From: Vreelandella salicampi
GTDB lineage: Bacteria > Pseudomonadota > Gammaproteobacteria > Pseudomonadales > Halomonadaceae
DNA length: 64,000 bases
Reading direction: 5' to 3'
NCBI RefSeq assembly: GCF_013415105.1
Contig: NZ_JACCDF010000015.1
Coordinates: 1 to 64,000, forward strand
This document shows, one piece after another, positions 46,455 to 54,844 of this stretch. Each line of letters starts with the position of its first letter. Within the stretch, counting starts at the first letter, position 1. The notes beneath the pieces were generated by a model. The model saw only the letters and a program-made list of their open reading frames with translations. It was not told the DNA's origin and did no database searches. A program made the position numbers and the translations under genes.

Positions 46455-48077
46455 TTGGGCGAGCAGCGCATGTTGCTAATGCCGCTGGCCGCCTCTACGT
46501 TTTTTCGCAATGAATTGATTACCACACTGGGTATCGAGCGAGCTCGCGGGCTTTTCATGCGCTTGGGTTACTACTCAGGGTTGATGGACGCAGAGCTAGG
46601 CGAAGAGCTACGCGGTAAACACTTAGGGCTCGAGGAAAGTTTCCTTGCTGGCCCGCAGTTGCATGCCTTGCAGGGGCACGTTAAATCGGTGCCAGTTAGC
46701 TTGGAAATTGATCTGCCACATGATCGCTTCTATAGCGAATTTATTTGGAAGGGCTCCTTTGAAGTGGATGTATGGCATGCTCGAGGAAAACAGCACGAAC
46801 CAGCGTGCTGGACACTTCTGGGGTATGCGTCCGGCTACGCCACCCAGCTTTTAGGCCGTGAGGTTCAGTATCGCGAAGTGAGCTGCCGCGCTTGCGGCGA
46901 TGACGACTGCCGTATCATCGGTAAATTGGCCCAAGAGTGGCCCGACCACGTCGAGTTTTCCGAGTTACTGCGTGAAGCGCCGTTGATTGATGAGCTCTAT
47001 GAGCTACAGGCACGCATCGCCACACTGGAAAGCGACCTTGCCCGCTCCCGCGACCAAGAAACCTGGGGACCGATTGGCTCAACGCCTGCCTTTCGCGACA
47101 TGCTCGCCATGCTAGATAGCGCGGCGCCTTCCGATGTCCCTGTATTACTGCTCGGTGAAACCGGTACAGGGAAAGAGATTTTGGCGCGGCGCTTACACGA
47201 CCGTAGCCGACGCGTCGATGGCCCCTTTATCGCCGTCAACTGCGCGGCCATCCCACCTGAGCTGATTGAATCGGAGCTATTTGGCGTAGAAAAAGGCGCC
47301 TATACCGGTGCGGTCCAGTCCCGTATGGGGCGTTTTGAGCGCGCCAATGGAGGCACGCTGTTTTTAGATGAACTGGCGGAACTCTCTCCGCGCGCGCAGG
47401 CCGCACTTTTACGCGCGCTGCAGGAGGGGCAAATTGAGCGAGTCGGCGGCGAAAGTGTAAAAGACGTTAATGTCCGTATTATCGCCGCCACCCACACGGA
47501 TCTGATGGAGCGCGTGGCGCAGGGTAGTTTTCGCCAAGATCTTTTCTACCGTCTCAACGCCTTTACGCTCACCGTGCCACCACTTCGCGAACGAAAAGAA
47601 GATATCACAGCTCTCGCTGAGCACTTTCTCAGTCACTTTGAGCACCACTATCAGCGCCGCACGCTAGGCTTTTCCGACCAAGCGCGCTCGGCCATGAACC
47701 AGTACCGCTGGCCAGGTAATGTGCGCGAGCTCAAAAACAGCGTCGAGCGCGGCGTGATTCTCACGTCCGATCATAAGCACATTAACGAAAAGGCCCTATT
47801 CGGCGATTACCGTGTGCCGACGCTAGAGCGTGAAAAAGCCCAAGGGCTCGATGCAACCGGCATGCTGACGCCATCTCCTGGCGAATATGCCGAAAGCGCT
47901 ACCCCCCAACAGCGCGTGCAGCCGCTACTAGACGCCGGTATGACACTCGAAGACGTCGAGCGGGCACTGATTCAATCCGCTAATGAAGGCAGTAACGGCA
48001 ATATAACGGCGGCCGCGCGGCGCCTGGGAATGACCCGAGCGGCGTATGCCTACCGCTTGAAAAAGTACGAGCTTTAA
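46455..48077 (+). CDS. Sigma-54 activator, XylR/DmpR family, probably truncated by a nonsense codon
   Basis: 540 residues if started at TTG 46455; ATG 46470 is an alternative. Order: XylR_N sensor, V4R domain (GCRACGDDDCR-like cysteine motif CRACGDDDC, near 141), linker, AAA+ domain with Walker A GETGTGKE (near 227-234), GAYTGA loop (GAFTGA in most relatives), Walker B GGTLFLDE, and a Fis-type helix-turn-helix (ITAAARRLGMTRAAYAYRL). It should activate the divergent pch operon in response to a phenol. The missing 28 or so N-terminal residues (see 46371-46448) could impair effector control. The restored protein would be about 568 residues, close to DmpR (563). Confidence 0.82.
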   Translation: MGEQRMLLMPLAASTFFRNELITTLGIERARGLFMRLGYYSGLMDAELGEELRGKHLGLEESFLAGPQLHALQGHVKSVPVSLEIDLPHDRFYSEFIWKGSFEVDVWHARGKQHEPACWTLLGYASGYATQLLGREVQYREVSCRACGDDDCRIIGKLAQEWPDHVEFSELLREAPLIDELYELQARIATLESDLARSRDQETWGPIGSTPAFRDMLAMLDSAAPSDVPVLLLGETGTGKEILARRLHDRSRRVDGPFIAVNCAAIPPELIESELFGVEKGAYTGAVQSRMGRFERANGGTLFLDELAELSPRAQAALLRALQEGQIERVGGESVKDVNVRIIAATHTDLMERVAQGSFRQDLFYRLNAFTLTVPPLRERKEDITALAEHFLSHFEHHYQRRTLGFSDQARSAMNQYRWPGNVRELKNSVERGVILTSDHKHINEKALFGDYRVPTLEREKAQGLDATGMLTPSPGEYAESATPQQRVQPLLDAGMTLEDVERALIQSANEGSNGNITAAARRLGMTRAAYAYRLKKYEL

Positions 48078-48130
48078 ACAATTCGTATCTCGGCCCCAAC
48101 GGTGCGTTACGCCGTAAAAAGCGCTGATTG

Positions 48131-48162
48131 CCGCGGCTAAGTACCGCGGCTAAGTACCGCGG
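48131..48162. repeat. Tandem 13-bp repeat, about 2.5 copies
   Basis: CCGCGGCTAAGTA occurs at 48131-48143 and 48144-48156 and is followed by CCGCGG (48157-48162). It lies between the converging activator and BKACE genes. No function is evident. Confidence 0.8.
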
Positions 48163-48194
48163 TGTACCTTGCGCGGCAGGTGAGCCCCGTTCAT

Positions 48195-49031
48195 TTATTC
48201 ATCAGGCGATCTTAAGCCGAGAATCTCACGCGCCTGCTGCCAGGTGGCAACCGGTCGCTCATACTGCTCGCACAAGGCTACGGTGCGCTCGACCAGTGCG
48301 GCGTTGGAGGGAGCGAGCGTATCGCGGTCAAGGCGCACGTTATCTTCAAGCCCAGTGCGGGTGTGGCCGCCAGCGGCGATCGACCACTCGTTGAGCAAAT
48401 ACTGATTGGTGCCGATACCCGCGCCGCACCACTGCGCATCCGGCGCTAAACGTTTGAGCGTTTCGATATAGAAATCAAACGTCGGCTTATCCGCCGGCAT
48501 GGCGTTTTTCACCCCCATTACAAACTGGACGTAGAGCGGCGCCTTGAGTTTGCCCTGTTTAGACAGCGCAGCCGCTTGGTGAATGTGCGATAGATCAAAC
48601 GCTTCGATTTCAGGCTTGACGTTGTAGGTGAGCATTTCGTTGGCAAGCCACTCCACCAATTGCGGCGGGTTCTCGTAAACGCGGTTAGGGAAGTTATTGG
48701 AGCCCACCGAGAGACTCGCCATATCGGGTGCGAGCGACAACATGCCACCGCGCACCTCGCCCGCGCCGGAGCGCCCGCCGGTTGAGAGTTGGATGACCAT
48801 CCCCGGGCAGTGCTTTTTGAGCCCTTCCATCAACCGGCCAAATTTCTCTGGGTCTGAAGAGGGTGTTTGATCGTCGTTGCGCACGTGGCAATGCGCAATT
48901 GTCGCGCCAGCTTCAAACGCCGCCTGTGTGCTTTCGATTTGCTCTTCCACGGTGATCGGCACGGCGGGGTTATTCTCTTTACGCGGTAGGCTGCCGGTGA
49001 TAGCCACACAGATAATGCAGGGGTTCGCCAT
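48195..49031 (-). CDS. Beta-keto acid cleavage enzyme (BKACE, DUF849 family)
   Basis: 278 residues from ATG 49031 (GAGGAG site eight bases upstream). BKACE enzymes condense a beta-keto acid with acetyl-CoA to give acetoacetate and a new acyl-CoA, using zinc. The zinc motif H-x-H is seen in GATIAHCHVRND (near 44-55), with further family segments LSTGGRSGAG and EIEAFDLSHI. Placed directly after pcaG on the same strand, it may act on beta-ketoadipate or a related acid, giving succinyl-CoA without PcaIJ. This substrate is an inference from location. Confidence 0.85.
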   Translation of the reverse strand: MANPCIICVAITGSLPRKENNPAVPITVEEQIESTQAAFEAGATIAHCHVRNDDQTPSSDPEKFGRLMEGLKKHCPGMVIQLSTGGRSGAGEVRGGMLSLAPDMASLSVGSNNFPNRVYENPPQLVEWLANEMLTYNVKPEIEAFDLSHIHQAAALSKQGKLKAPLYVQFVMGVKNAMPADKPTFDFYIETLKRLAPDAQWCGAGIGTNQYLLNEWSIAAGGHTRTGLEDNVRLDRDTLAPSNAALVERTVALCEQYERPVATWQQAREILGLRSPDE

Positions 49032-49148
49032 TTTGTTCTCCTCGTGCTCTTTTGGCACTTGGGTAGTAAGCGCACACGCCAACGCCGCCCACACAGGGCG
49101 GCGCGGAAAGATCAGCGCATTGCTAGCGGCGTGTTGGAAAGTCGCCGG

Positions 49149-49781
49149 TTAGAAATCAAAGAACACCGTTTCGCCTTCGCCTTGCACCCGAATATCAAAG
49201 CGATAGCGCACTTTGCCGTCTGCCTCTTCGCGCTTGGCGATCAACGTCTGGCGGCGTGTTGGCGACTCGATACGGTTGAGTACGGGGCACTTGCCATTGG
49301 CCTCGGTCTCGTCGTCAAAGTAAAGACGCGTCTGCAACTGAATATTGATCCCGCGAGCGAAGATCGACAAGTTGATATGCGGTGCCTGAGGCGTGCCGCT
49401 TGGGTGCGCCACCGAGCCAGGCTTGATGGTCTTGAGCGACCATTCGCTGCCGTGGTCGAACGTCGTCGCGGTGCGGCCAAAACTGTTAAACGGCTTTTCC
49501 AAGTCAAACTCGGGTTGGTACTCGCCGTTTGCGTCCGCTTGCCACGCCTCGATAAAGGCGTCGCGAATCAGATCGCCGTTGCCGTCGATCACGGTACCGA
49601 CTACCTCGATCTGCTCGCCGTCGGCATCGGGCTTGGCCAGTTCGTTCCAGATCTCTTCATCGCGGGTCGGGTTACCGGCGGCGGCCAACGCCAGGCCAAT
49701 GTGCACGTAGGGCCCCGCGGTTTGGGAGGCGGTTTCGCGCAGCATCAGCGCGCTTGTGGGCTGCGAATTAGGCTGTTGCAT
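49149..49781 (-). CDS. pcaG: Protocatechuate 3,4-dioxygenase alpha subunit PcaG
   Basis: 210-residue subunit of the iron enzyme that opens protocatechuate to 3-carboxy-cis,cis-muconate. Family segments T-A-G-P-Y-V-H-I-G, EAWQADANGEY and APHINLSIFARGI are present. The alpha subunit lacks the iron ligands, which are in PcaH. Strong GGGAGGGG ribosome site. 14 bp after pcaH. Confidence 0.95.
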   Translation of the reverse strand: MQQPNSQPTSALMLRETASQTAGPYVHIGLALAAAGNPTRDEEIWNELAKPDADGEQIEVVGTVIDGNGDLIRDAFIEAWQADANGEYQPEFDLEKPFNSFGRTATTFDHGSEWSLKTIKPGSVAHPSGTPQAPHINLSIFARGINIQLQTRLYFDDETEANGKCPVLNRIESPTRRQTLIAKREEADGKVRYRFDIRVQGEGETVFFDF

Positions 49782-49795
49782 GACGTTCCCCTCCC

Positions 49796-50524
49796 TTATT
49801 GGTTCTCAAAGTAAGTTTGCAGCTCGCCGCGTACGACCAGATCAAAGCGGTAAGCCAGACAATCCATCGGCTTGCTATGGGCCATGTCCAGGCGGCCAAT
49901 CATGGTTTCCACCGCCTCAGCGTCTTTAAGGGTGTTCACGATTGGGCAGAGCGGAATCAGCGGGTCGCCCTCAAAGTACATCTGGGTAATCAAACGCGTA
50001 GAGATCGACGGCCCCATCACCGAGACGTGAATGTGCGACGGGCGCCAGCTGTTGGGGTCGTTGGGCCACGGGTAGGGGCCGGGCTTGATGGTGCGGAAGC
50101 GGTACCAACCGTGCTCGTCGGTCAGGCAGCGCCCGACACCGCCAAAGTTAGGGTCGAGCGGGGCGAGGTAGTTATCGTTTTTGTGGCGATAACGACCACC
50201 AGCGTTGGCCTGCCACATTTCCACCAGCGTATGCGGTACCGGCTTGCCGAACTGATCAACCACGCGGCCGAACATAACAATGCGCTCGCCCACCGGCAGG
50301 CCTGGGCTTTGATCTTGGCGAAAGTTGAGCAGCAGATCGTTGTCGTGCGGCCCCATGCGCAGTTTGCGAAAATCGGGGCCGGAGAGTTCCGAAACCGTCG
50401 GCTTTTGCATGCTCATCAACGCCTGCTGCGGCGAGCGCGCAATCGAGGTTTTATAGCCCGGCGCATAACCCGGTGGGTGCCAGTTGCGGTCACGCTCGAC
50501 AAAGCGTTTATTCTGGTACGACAT
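49796..50524 (-). CDS. pcaH: Protocatechuate 3,4-dioxygenase beta subunit PcaH
   Basis: 242-residue subunit that holds the non-heme Fe(III). Expected ligands are visible: tyrosines in GGRYRHKND and PGPYPWPND, and two histidines in RPSHIHVSV (near 165-173). Normal length. A PcaQ-type site (50636-50651) lies 112-127 bp upstream, between pcaQ and pcaH, and should drive pcaHG and the BKACE gene. Confidence 0.95.
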   Translation of the reverse strand: MSYQNKRFVERDRNWHPPGYAPGYKTSIARSPQQALMSMQKPTVSELSGPDFRKLRMGPHDNDLLLNFRQDQSPGLPVGERIVMFGRVVDQFGKPVPHTLVEMWQANAGGRYRHKNDNYLAPLDPNFGGVGRCLTDEHGWYRFRTIKPGPYPWPNDPNSWRPSHIHVSVMGPSISTRLITQMYFEGDPLIPLCPIVNTLKDAEAVETMIGRLDMAHSKPMDCLAYRFDLVVRGELQTYFENQ

Positions 50525-50635
50525 CGTTATTGTCCTTTAGGGAAGTGGTCAAGACAGTCTGGAAACAGCCAGCCTGTAAGTAGCTAGTCTGCAAATAACC
50601 CAGCACCGTGCCAATTGACGTTTTAGCGTTATGTC

Positions 50636-50651
50636 ATAACCTATAAGTTAT
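50636..50651. promoter_or_regulatory. PcaQ-type operator upstream of pcaH
   Basis: ATAACC-TATA-AGTTAT differs by one base from ATAACC-N4-GGTTAT. It is nested near a wider dyad, GTCATAAC (50633-50640) and GTTATGAC (50659-50666). PcaQ of rhizobia is known to use ATAACC-N4-GGTTAA-type sites. Confidence 0.6.
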
Positions 50652-50681
50652 ATGCGGAGTTATGACGTACTTATGGCTTAG

Positions 50682-51611
50682 CTATGGTGTAGTGATGGCT
50701 TTTTCGGCGGCGATGGCGCGCAAGGTATAGCAAAACTGATCCAGTGCTAGCGATGGCGCCAGTGAAGCGTTGGTGCACAATCCCACCGAGCCGCCCTGCT
50801 GCTCCATGGCCAGTGGTAGCTCGCACAGCTCTTCGGTTTTGAGCCCTTCCATCGCGGACTCTTCGGGCGCCACCCAAATGGCATCACTGCCCAGGGTAAA
50901 ACCGCGCCCTAGCGGCAGTGAAAGCGTCTCCAACGGCTGCGCGGGCAGCTCCAAGCCGTGGCGGACAAAAAAGCTATCCACCTGCTGACGCAGCGTGGTT
51001 TGCGGAGGTGGCAATACCCAAGGGTAGGCGGTTAAATCCTGGGGCGTGAGCTCGGTAGCGGCTGCTAGAGGATGTCCCGCGCGGACGGCGAGTAGCAGGC
51101 GCTCGTAAAAGAGGTGCTCGAAATTGAGATCGAGAATCTCGCGGGCGGCGGTCATGCGCCCGACCACCAAATCCAGCTCGCCGCGTCGCAGGCGCGAGAG
51201 CAAAAAGGCGCTCGGGCCTGTCACCACGCTAACGCCACCCTCGCCTTCCATGCTCGCCTGCCAACGGTGAATCGCTTCGGGCATCAAACGGCTCTCCACC
51301 GTGGAGAGCGCGCCGATGCGCAGCCAGCTCGCCCCGGTGCGGCCCTCGCCCACCGCGCCAATGCCCTCCTCCAAAGTGCGCAGAGCAGGCCCGGCATGAC
51401 GCAGCAGCGTCAGCCCCGCCTGGGTTAACGAAACCCCGCGCGGCGTGCGCTCAAAAAGCACAACGGCCAGCGTCTCTTCTAGCTCACGGATGGTTTTCGA
51501 GATACCCGGCTGAGTAATCGCCAAACGCTCCGCAGCGCGAGCGAAGCTGCGCTGGCGCGCCACCTGCAAAAAAGCTTGAAGGTGGCGCAATTTGATCCGC
51601 GCATTGAGCAT
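50682..51611 (-). CDS. pcaQ: LysR-family activator PcaQ
   Basis: 309 residues. The start at ATG 51611 gives MLNARIKLRHLQAFLQVARQ, which matches PcaQ; the frame is open to 51629. HTH: AAERLAITQPGISKTIRELE. PcaQ activates pca genes with beta-carboxymuconate-type effectors. It sits between pcaL and pcaH on the same strand. A perfect PcaQ palindrome lies just 18-39 bases upstream of its start, so it probably controls itself. Confidence 0.87.
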   Translation of the reverse strand: MLNARIKLRHLQAFLQVARQRSFARAAERLAITQPGISKTIRELEETLAVVLFERTPRGVSLTQAGLTLLRHAGPALRTLEEGIGAVGEGRTGASWLRIGALSTVESRLMPEAIHRWQASMEGEGGVSVVTGPSAFLLSRLRRGELDLVVGRMTAAREILDLNFEHLFYERLLLAVRAGHPLAAATELTPQDLTAYPWVLPPPQTTLRQQVDSFFVRHGLELPAQPLETLSLPLGRGFTLGSDAIWVAPEESAMEGLKTEELCELPLAMEQQGGSVGLCTNASLAPSLALDQFCYTLRAIAAEKAITTP

Positions 51612-51631
51612 GCCCTTTCCCTCTCTCACTC

Positions 51632-51647
51632 ATAACCTTTTGGTTAT
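51632..51647. promoter_or_regulatory. PcaQ-type operator upstream of pcaQ (perfect)
   Basis: ATAACC-TTTT-GGTTAT, extended by CTC and GAG to a perfect 9+4+9 palindrome (51629-51650). It lies in the 54-bp gap between pcaL and pcaQ and touches the region of the pcaQ ribosome site. Confidence 0.65.
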
Positions 51648-51665
51648 GAGTTTAGCGCAGCGGTG

Positions 51666-52835
51666 CTATTCGCCCCAGCCTAGCTCTTTGGCCAGCGCAA
51701 AGGCGTGATTTGCCGCCGGCACGCCGCCGTAGATCGCCACGTGCATCAGCACCTGACGTAGCTCGGCCTCAGAAAGACCGATACGCTTGGCAGTTTTCAA
51801 GTGCAGCGTTAGCTCTTCACGGCCGAGCGCGGCGAGAATACCGGTGGTGATCATGCTGCGCTCACGCCGGGTCAGGTCGTCGTTGCTCCAAAGCTCACCC
51901 CACGCCAGGCGAGTGATCATCTGCTGAAACGGCGCATCCAGGCTCGTCGCATTCGCGGTGGAGCGTTCAACGTGCGCCTCGCCCAGCACCTGCTTACGGG
52001 TTTCAAGGCCGCTGGCGTAATCCACGCCGTTAGCGCCCACATCGCCGAGATCCACAGCCAGCACAGCGAGCAGTTTCTCGGCAAATAGCGCTGGCGCCTC
52101 AACCGGGGGTACATGACCCATGCCATCAAAAATCTCTAGCGGTGCGCCGTCGAGTTCCGCAGAAAGCGCTTCCAGCGTGGCGGGGGGTGTGGCCATATCT
52201 TCGCTGCCGCCGAAAAGCCGGATTTTGGCGTGCTTACCCGTGAGCTTTCCAGTAAAGACATCACGACCCAGCATTTCGCACAGCTGAGCGTAGGATTCAT
52301 CATCGCCACGGCCCATCTGCGTGCACCAGCCGGTTTTCAGCGCGGGGCTGGCCTCAAACGCCGCCGGGGCAAACCAACGCGGTACGATCTCTTCGGCCAT
52401 CGCCGCCAAGCCCTCTTCGCGCACGCGGGCCGCGCGGGTGTTCCACAGTTCTGCGTTGCCAATCACCGCGCCGGTATTGGTCAGTGTGGCGGAGAGCAAA
52501 CGCTCGCTATGTTCGGCAATCAGCTGCTGGCCGACCACGCCGCCGATTGAGGTGCCGGCAAAGTGAAAACGCTCGGCGCCAGAGAGCGCTACCAGCGCCA
52601 ACGCTTCGGCGACCAAATCCGCCGGTGTTGTCTGGGCACCCGTTACGGCTTGGCTCGCGCCGTGGCCGGGCAAATCCCATGTCAACACGCGGTAACGTGG
52701 CAACAGCGCTGGAATAACGTCATCCCATACCGCTTGGCTCATGCCCAGCGGGTGCGCCAGCACCACCAGCGGGTTGGCCTCACTACCGAGCAGGCGATAG
52801 GCGATACCGCGGCCGTTGATCGTTGCAAATGCCAT
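51666..52835 (-). CDS. pcaL: Fused enol-lactonase/carboxymuconolactone decarboxylase PcaL (PcaD-PcaC)
   Basis: 389-residue two-domain protein. Residues 1-260 are an alpha/beta-hydrolase PcaD with the nucleophile elbow GTSIGG (near 94-99) and a late histidine in GMGHVPPVEAP. Residues about 270-389 are PcaC (RSTANATSLDAPFQQMITRLAWGELW, here noted only by its start). It carries out decarboxylation of 4-carboxymuconolactone and hydrolysis of the enol-lactone to beta-ketoadipate. Such fusions are known as PcaL. As no catD is in the cat cluster, it must also serve the catechol branch. Confidence 0.92.
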   Translation of the reverse strand: MAFATINGRGIAYRLLGSEANPLVVLAHPLGMSQAVWDDVIPALLPRYRVLTWDLPGHGASQAVTGAQTTPADLVAEALALVALSGAERFHFAGTSIGGVVGQQLIAEHSERLLSATLTNTGAVIGNAELWNTRAARVREEGLAAMAEEIVPRWFAPAAFEASPALKTGWCTQMGRGDDESYAQLCEMLGRDVFTGKLTGKHAKIRLFGGSEDMATPPATLEALSAELDGAPLEIFDGMGHVPPVEAPALFAEKLLAVLAVDLGDVGANGVDYASGLETRKQVLGEAHVERSTANATSLDAPFQQMITRLAWGELWSNDDLTRRERSMITTGILAALGREELTLHLKTAKRIGLSEAELRQVLMHVAIYGGVPAANHAFALAKELGWGE

Positions 52836-52857
52836 GATCTCTCTCCTGTTATTTGGG

Positions 52858-54060
52858 CTATACCCGCTCGATCAGCGTGGCGATACCTTGGCCGACGCCA
52901 ACGCACATGGTGCACAGCGCATAGCGCTTGCCGCTGTTTTGCAGCTCGTGGGCAGCGGTGAGCAATAAGCGCGCGCCGGACATACCCAGCGGGTGGCCCA
53001 GTGCAATCGCACCGCCGTTAGGGTTTACGCGCGGGTCGTCGTCAGCAATACCGAGATCACGCAGGCACGCAAGCGCCTGAGCGGCGAAGGCTTCATTTAG
53101 CTCAATCACGTCGATCTCATCTATGCTCACACCAGTGCGCTTGAGCAGTTTTTGCACCGCAGGCACCGGGCCGTAGCCCATGATGCGCGGCTCTACACCC
53201 GCCGTGGCCATGCCGAGAATTTTCGCCATGGGGGTTAAGCCGTGCGCCTCGACCGCCGCTTGGCTTGCGACTAGCATTGCCGCCGCGCCGTCGTTCACAC
53301 CGGAGGCATTGCCTGCGGTGACGCTGCCGCCATCGCGGAACGGCGTGGGCAGGCCCGCCAATTTATCGAGCGTGGTTTCGCGCAGGTGCTCGTCATGATC
53401 AAAGATGAGCGGTTCCTGCTTACGGCGGGGAATCTCAATGGCGGTAATCTCCTGAGCAAAACGGCCCCCCTTTTGCGCGGCGGCGGCTTTCTGCTGTGAG
53501 CGCAGGGCGAAGGCGTCCTGATCTTCGCGCGCGATCTTAAACTGCTCGGCGACGTTCTCGGCGGTTTCGGGCATGGAATCCACCCCAAACGCCTTTTTCA
53601 TCGCCGGATTGATAAAACGCCAACCTATGGTGGTGTCTTCGATCTTCTGGCCACGGGAGAAGGCGCTATCGGCCTTGCCCATCACATAAGGCGCACGCGA
53701 CATCGACTCCACGCCACCGGCCAGCGCGAGCTCCATTTCACCAGCTTTGATGGCGCGAAAGGCAGTGCCAACGGCGTCCATACCCGAGCCACACAAGCGA
53801 TTCATGGTGGTGCCAGGCACAGATGCCGGGATGCCAGCCAGCAGCGATGACATCCGCGCCACGTTACGGTTGTCTTCACCGGCCTGGTTAGCACAGCCCA
53901 TAAAGACTTCTTCGATGGCGGCCGGTTTGAGGTTCGGCGCCTCAGCGAGCACCGCTTTGAAAAGCGTCGCGGCAACGTCATCCGGGCGAACGCTTGCCAG
54001 TGTGCCACCGAAACGGCCCACGGCGGTACGGCGCGGATGGCAGAGAAATACGTCAGTCAT
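52858..54060 (-). CDS. pcaF: Beta-ketoadipyl-CoA thiolase PcaF
   Basis: 400-residue thiolase that splits beta-ketoadipyl-CoA into succinyl-CoA and acetyl-CoA. The nucleophilic cysteine is in [12 protein letters not shown] (near 86-97), the histidine in [11 protein letters not shown] and the second cysteine in [10 protein letters not shown]. Length typical. GGAGAG ribosome site. Between pcaJ and pcaL. Confidence 0.95.
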   Translation of the reverse strand: MTDVFLCHPRRTAVGRFGGTLASVRPDDVAATLFKAVLAEAPNLKPAAIEEVFMGCANQAGEDNRNVARMSSLLAGIPASVPGTTMNRLCGSGMDAVGTAFRAIKAGEMELALAGGVESMSRAPYVMGKADSAFSRGQKIEDTTIGWRFINPAMKKAFGVDSMPETAENVAEQFKIAREDQDAFALRSQQKAAAAQKGGRFAQEITAIEIPRRKQEPLIFDHDEHLRETTLDKLAGLPTPFRDGGSVTAGNASGVNDGAAAMLVASQAAVEAHGLTPMAKILGMATAGVEPRIMGYGPVPAVQKLLKRTGVSIDEIDVIELNEAFAAQALACLRDLGIADDDPRVNPNGGAIALGHPLGMSGARLLLTAAHELQNSGKRYALCTMCVGVGQGIATLIERV

Positions 54061-54070
54061 GATGCTCTCC

Positions 54071-54844
54071 TTACTGGCCCGCGTGGGCGCGTTCGGTACG
54101 GGCTTTCAGCTCGCGTAGTACGTCGAGTTCTGTTTCGCTCGGCTCGGGGGTGCTTTCCAGCTGCTCGGCAAAGCGAATTTCCCAACCCGTGGCATCAATC
54201 ACGTCCTCACGCGACACGCCCGGGTGCAGCGAGACCACCACCAGCTCCTTGCTCTCGGGGTCGGGCTTCATTACGCAGAGATCGGTAATGACACGGGTAG
54301 GGCCTTTGCCGATATTGGGCACGCCATCACGCCCTTTACCGTCGCGGCCAAAACCCAGCGTGGTCACAAAGTCGACATCTTTTACAAAAGCGCGTTTTGA
54401 ATGTTTAAGGGTAATAAACACTTCGCCCGCGCTAGTGGCAATTTCCGGCGCACCGCCACCGCCCGGTAAGCGAACCTTCGGCGCCTTGTAATCGCCGATT
54501 AGCGTCGTGTTCAGGTTAGCAAAACGGTCAATTTGCGCGGTGCCTAAGAAGCCAACGTCAACCTTTCCGCCCTGTAGCCAGTAGCGGAACATCTCCGGCA
54601 CGGCCACGGTGGTCAGCGCGGATTCGCACAGTTCACCATCGCCGATGGATAGTGGCAAAATCTCGGGTTTGGTTTGCAGCGTGCCGGATTCGTAAATCAG
54701 CACCACATCGGGGGCGTGGGTCAGGCGCGCCAGGTTGGCGGCCTCCGAAGGCAGGCCGATGCCGACAAAGCAGGTGGTGCCGTTTGCCAGCGCGCGGGCG
54801 GCGGTCACGGTCATCATTTCCGAAGAGGTGTATTCCAGGCTCAT
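54071..54844 (-). CDS. pcaJ: 3-Oxoadipate CoA-transferase subunit B PcaJ
   Basis: 257-residue beta subunit. With PcaI it moves CoA from succinyl-CoA to beta-ketoadipate. The likely catalytic glutamate is in LIYESGTLQ (near 50). Further family segments are GLPSEAANLA and LPGGGGAPEIAT. Its start overlaps the pcaI stop by one base. Confidence 0.94.
   Translation of the reverse strand: MSLEYTSSEMMTVTAARALANGTTCFVGIGLPSEAANLARLTHAPDVVLIYESGTLQTKPEILPLSIGDGELCESALTTVAVPEMFRYWLQGGKVDVGFLGTAQIDRFANLNTTLIGDYKAPKVRLPGGGGAPEIATSAGEVFITLKHSKRAFVKDVDFVTTLGFGRDGKGRDGVPNIGKGPTRVITDLCVMKPDPESKELVVVSLHPGVSREDVIDATGWEIRFAEQLESTPEPSETELDVLRELKARTERAHAGQ

Noticed and set aside
49044..50587. Two plus-strand frames of about 260 codons opposite pcaG and pcaH
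   Set aside because: Both mirror well-supported dioxygenase genes; neither has a ribosome site or a recognisable domain.
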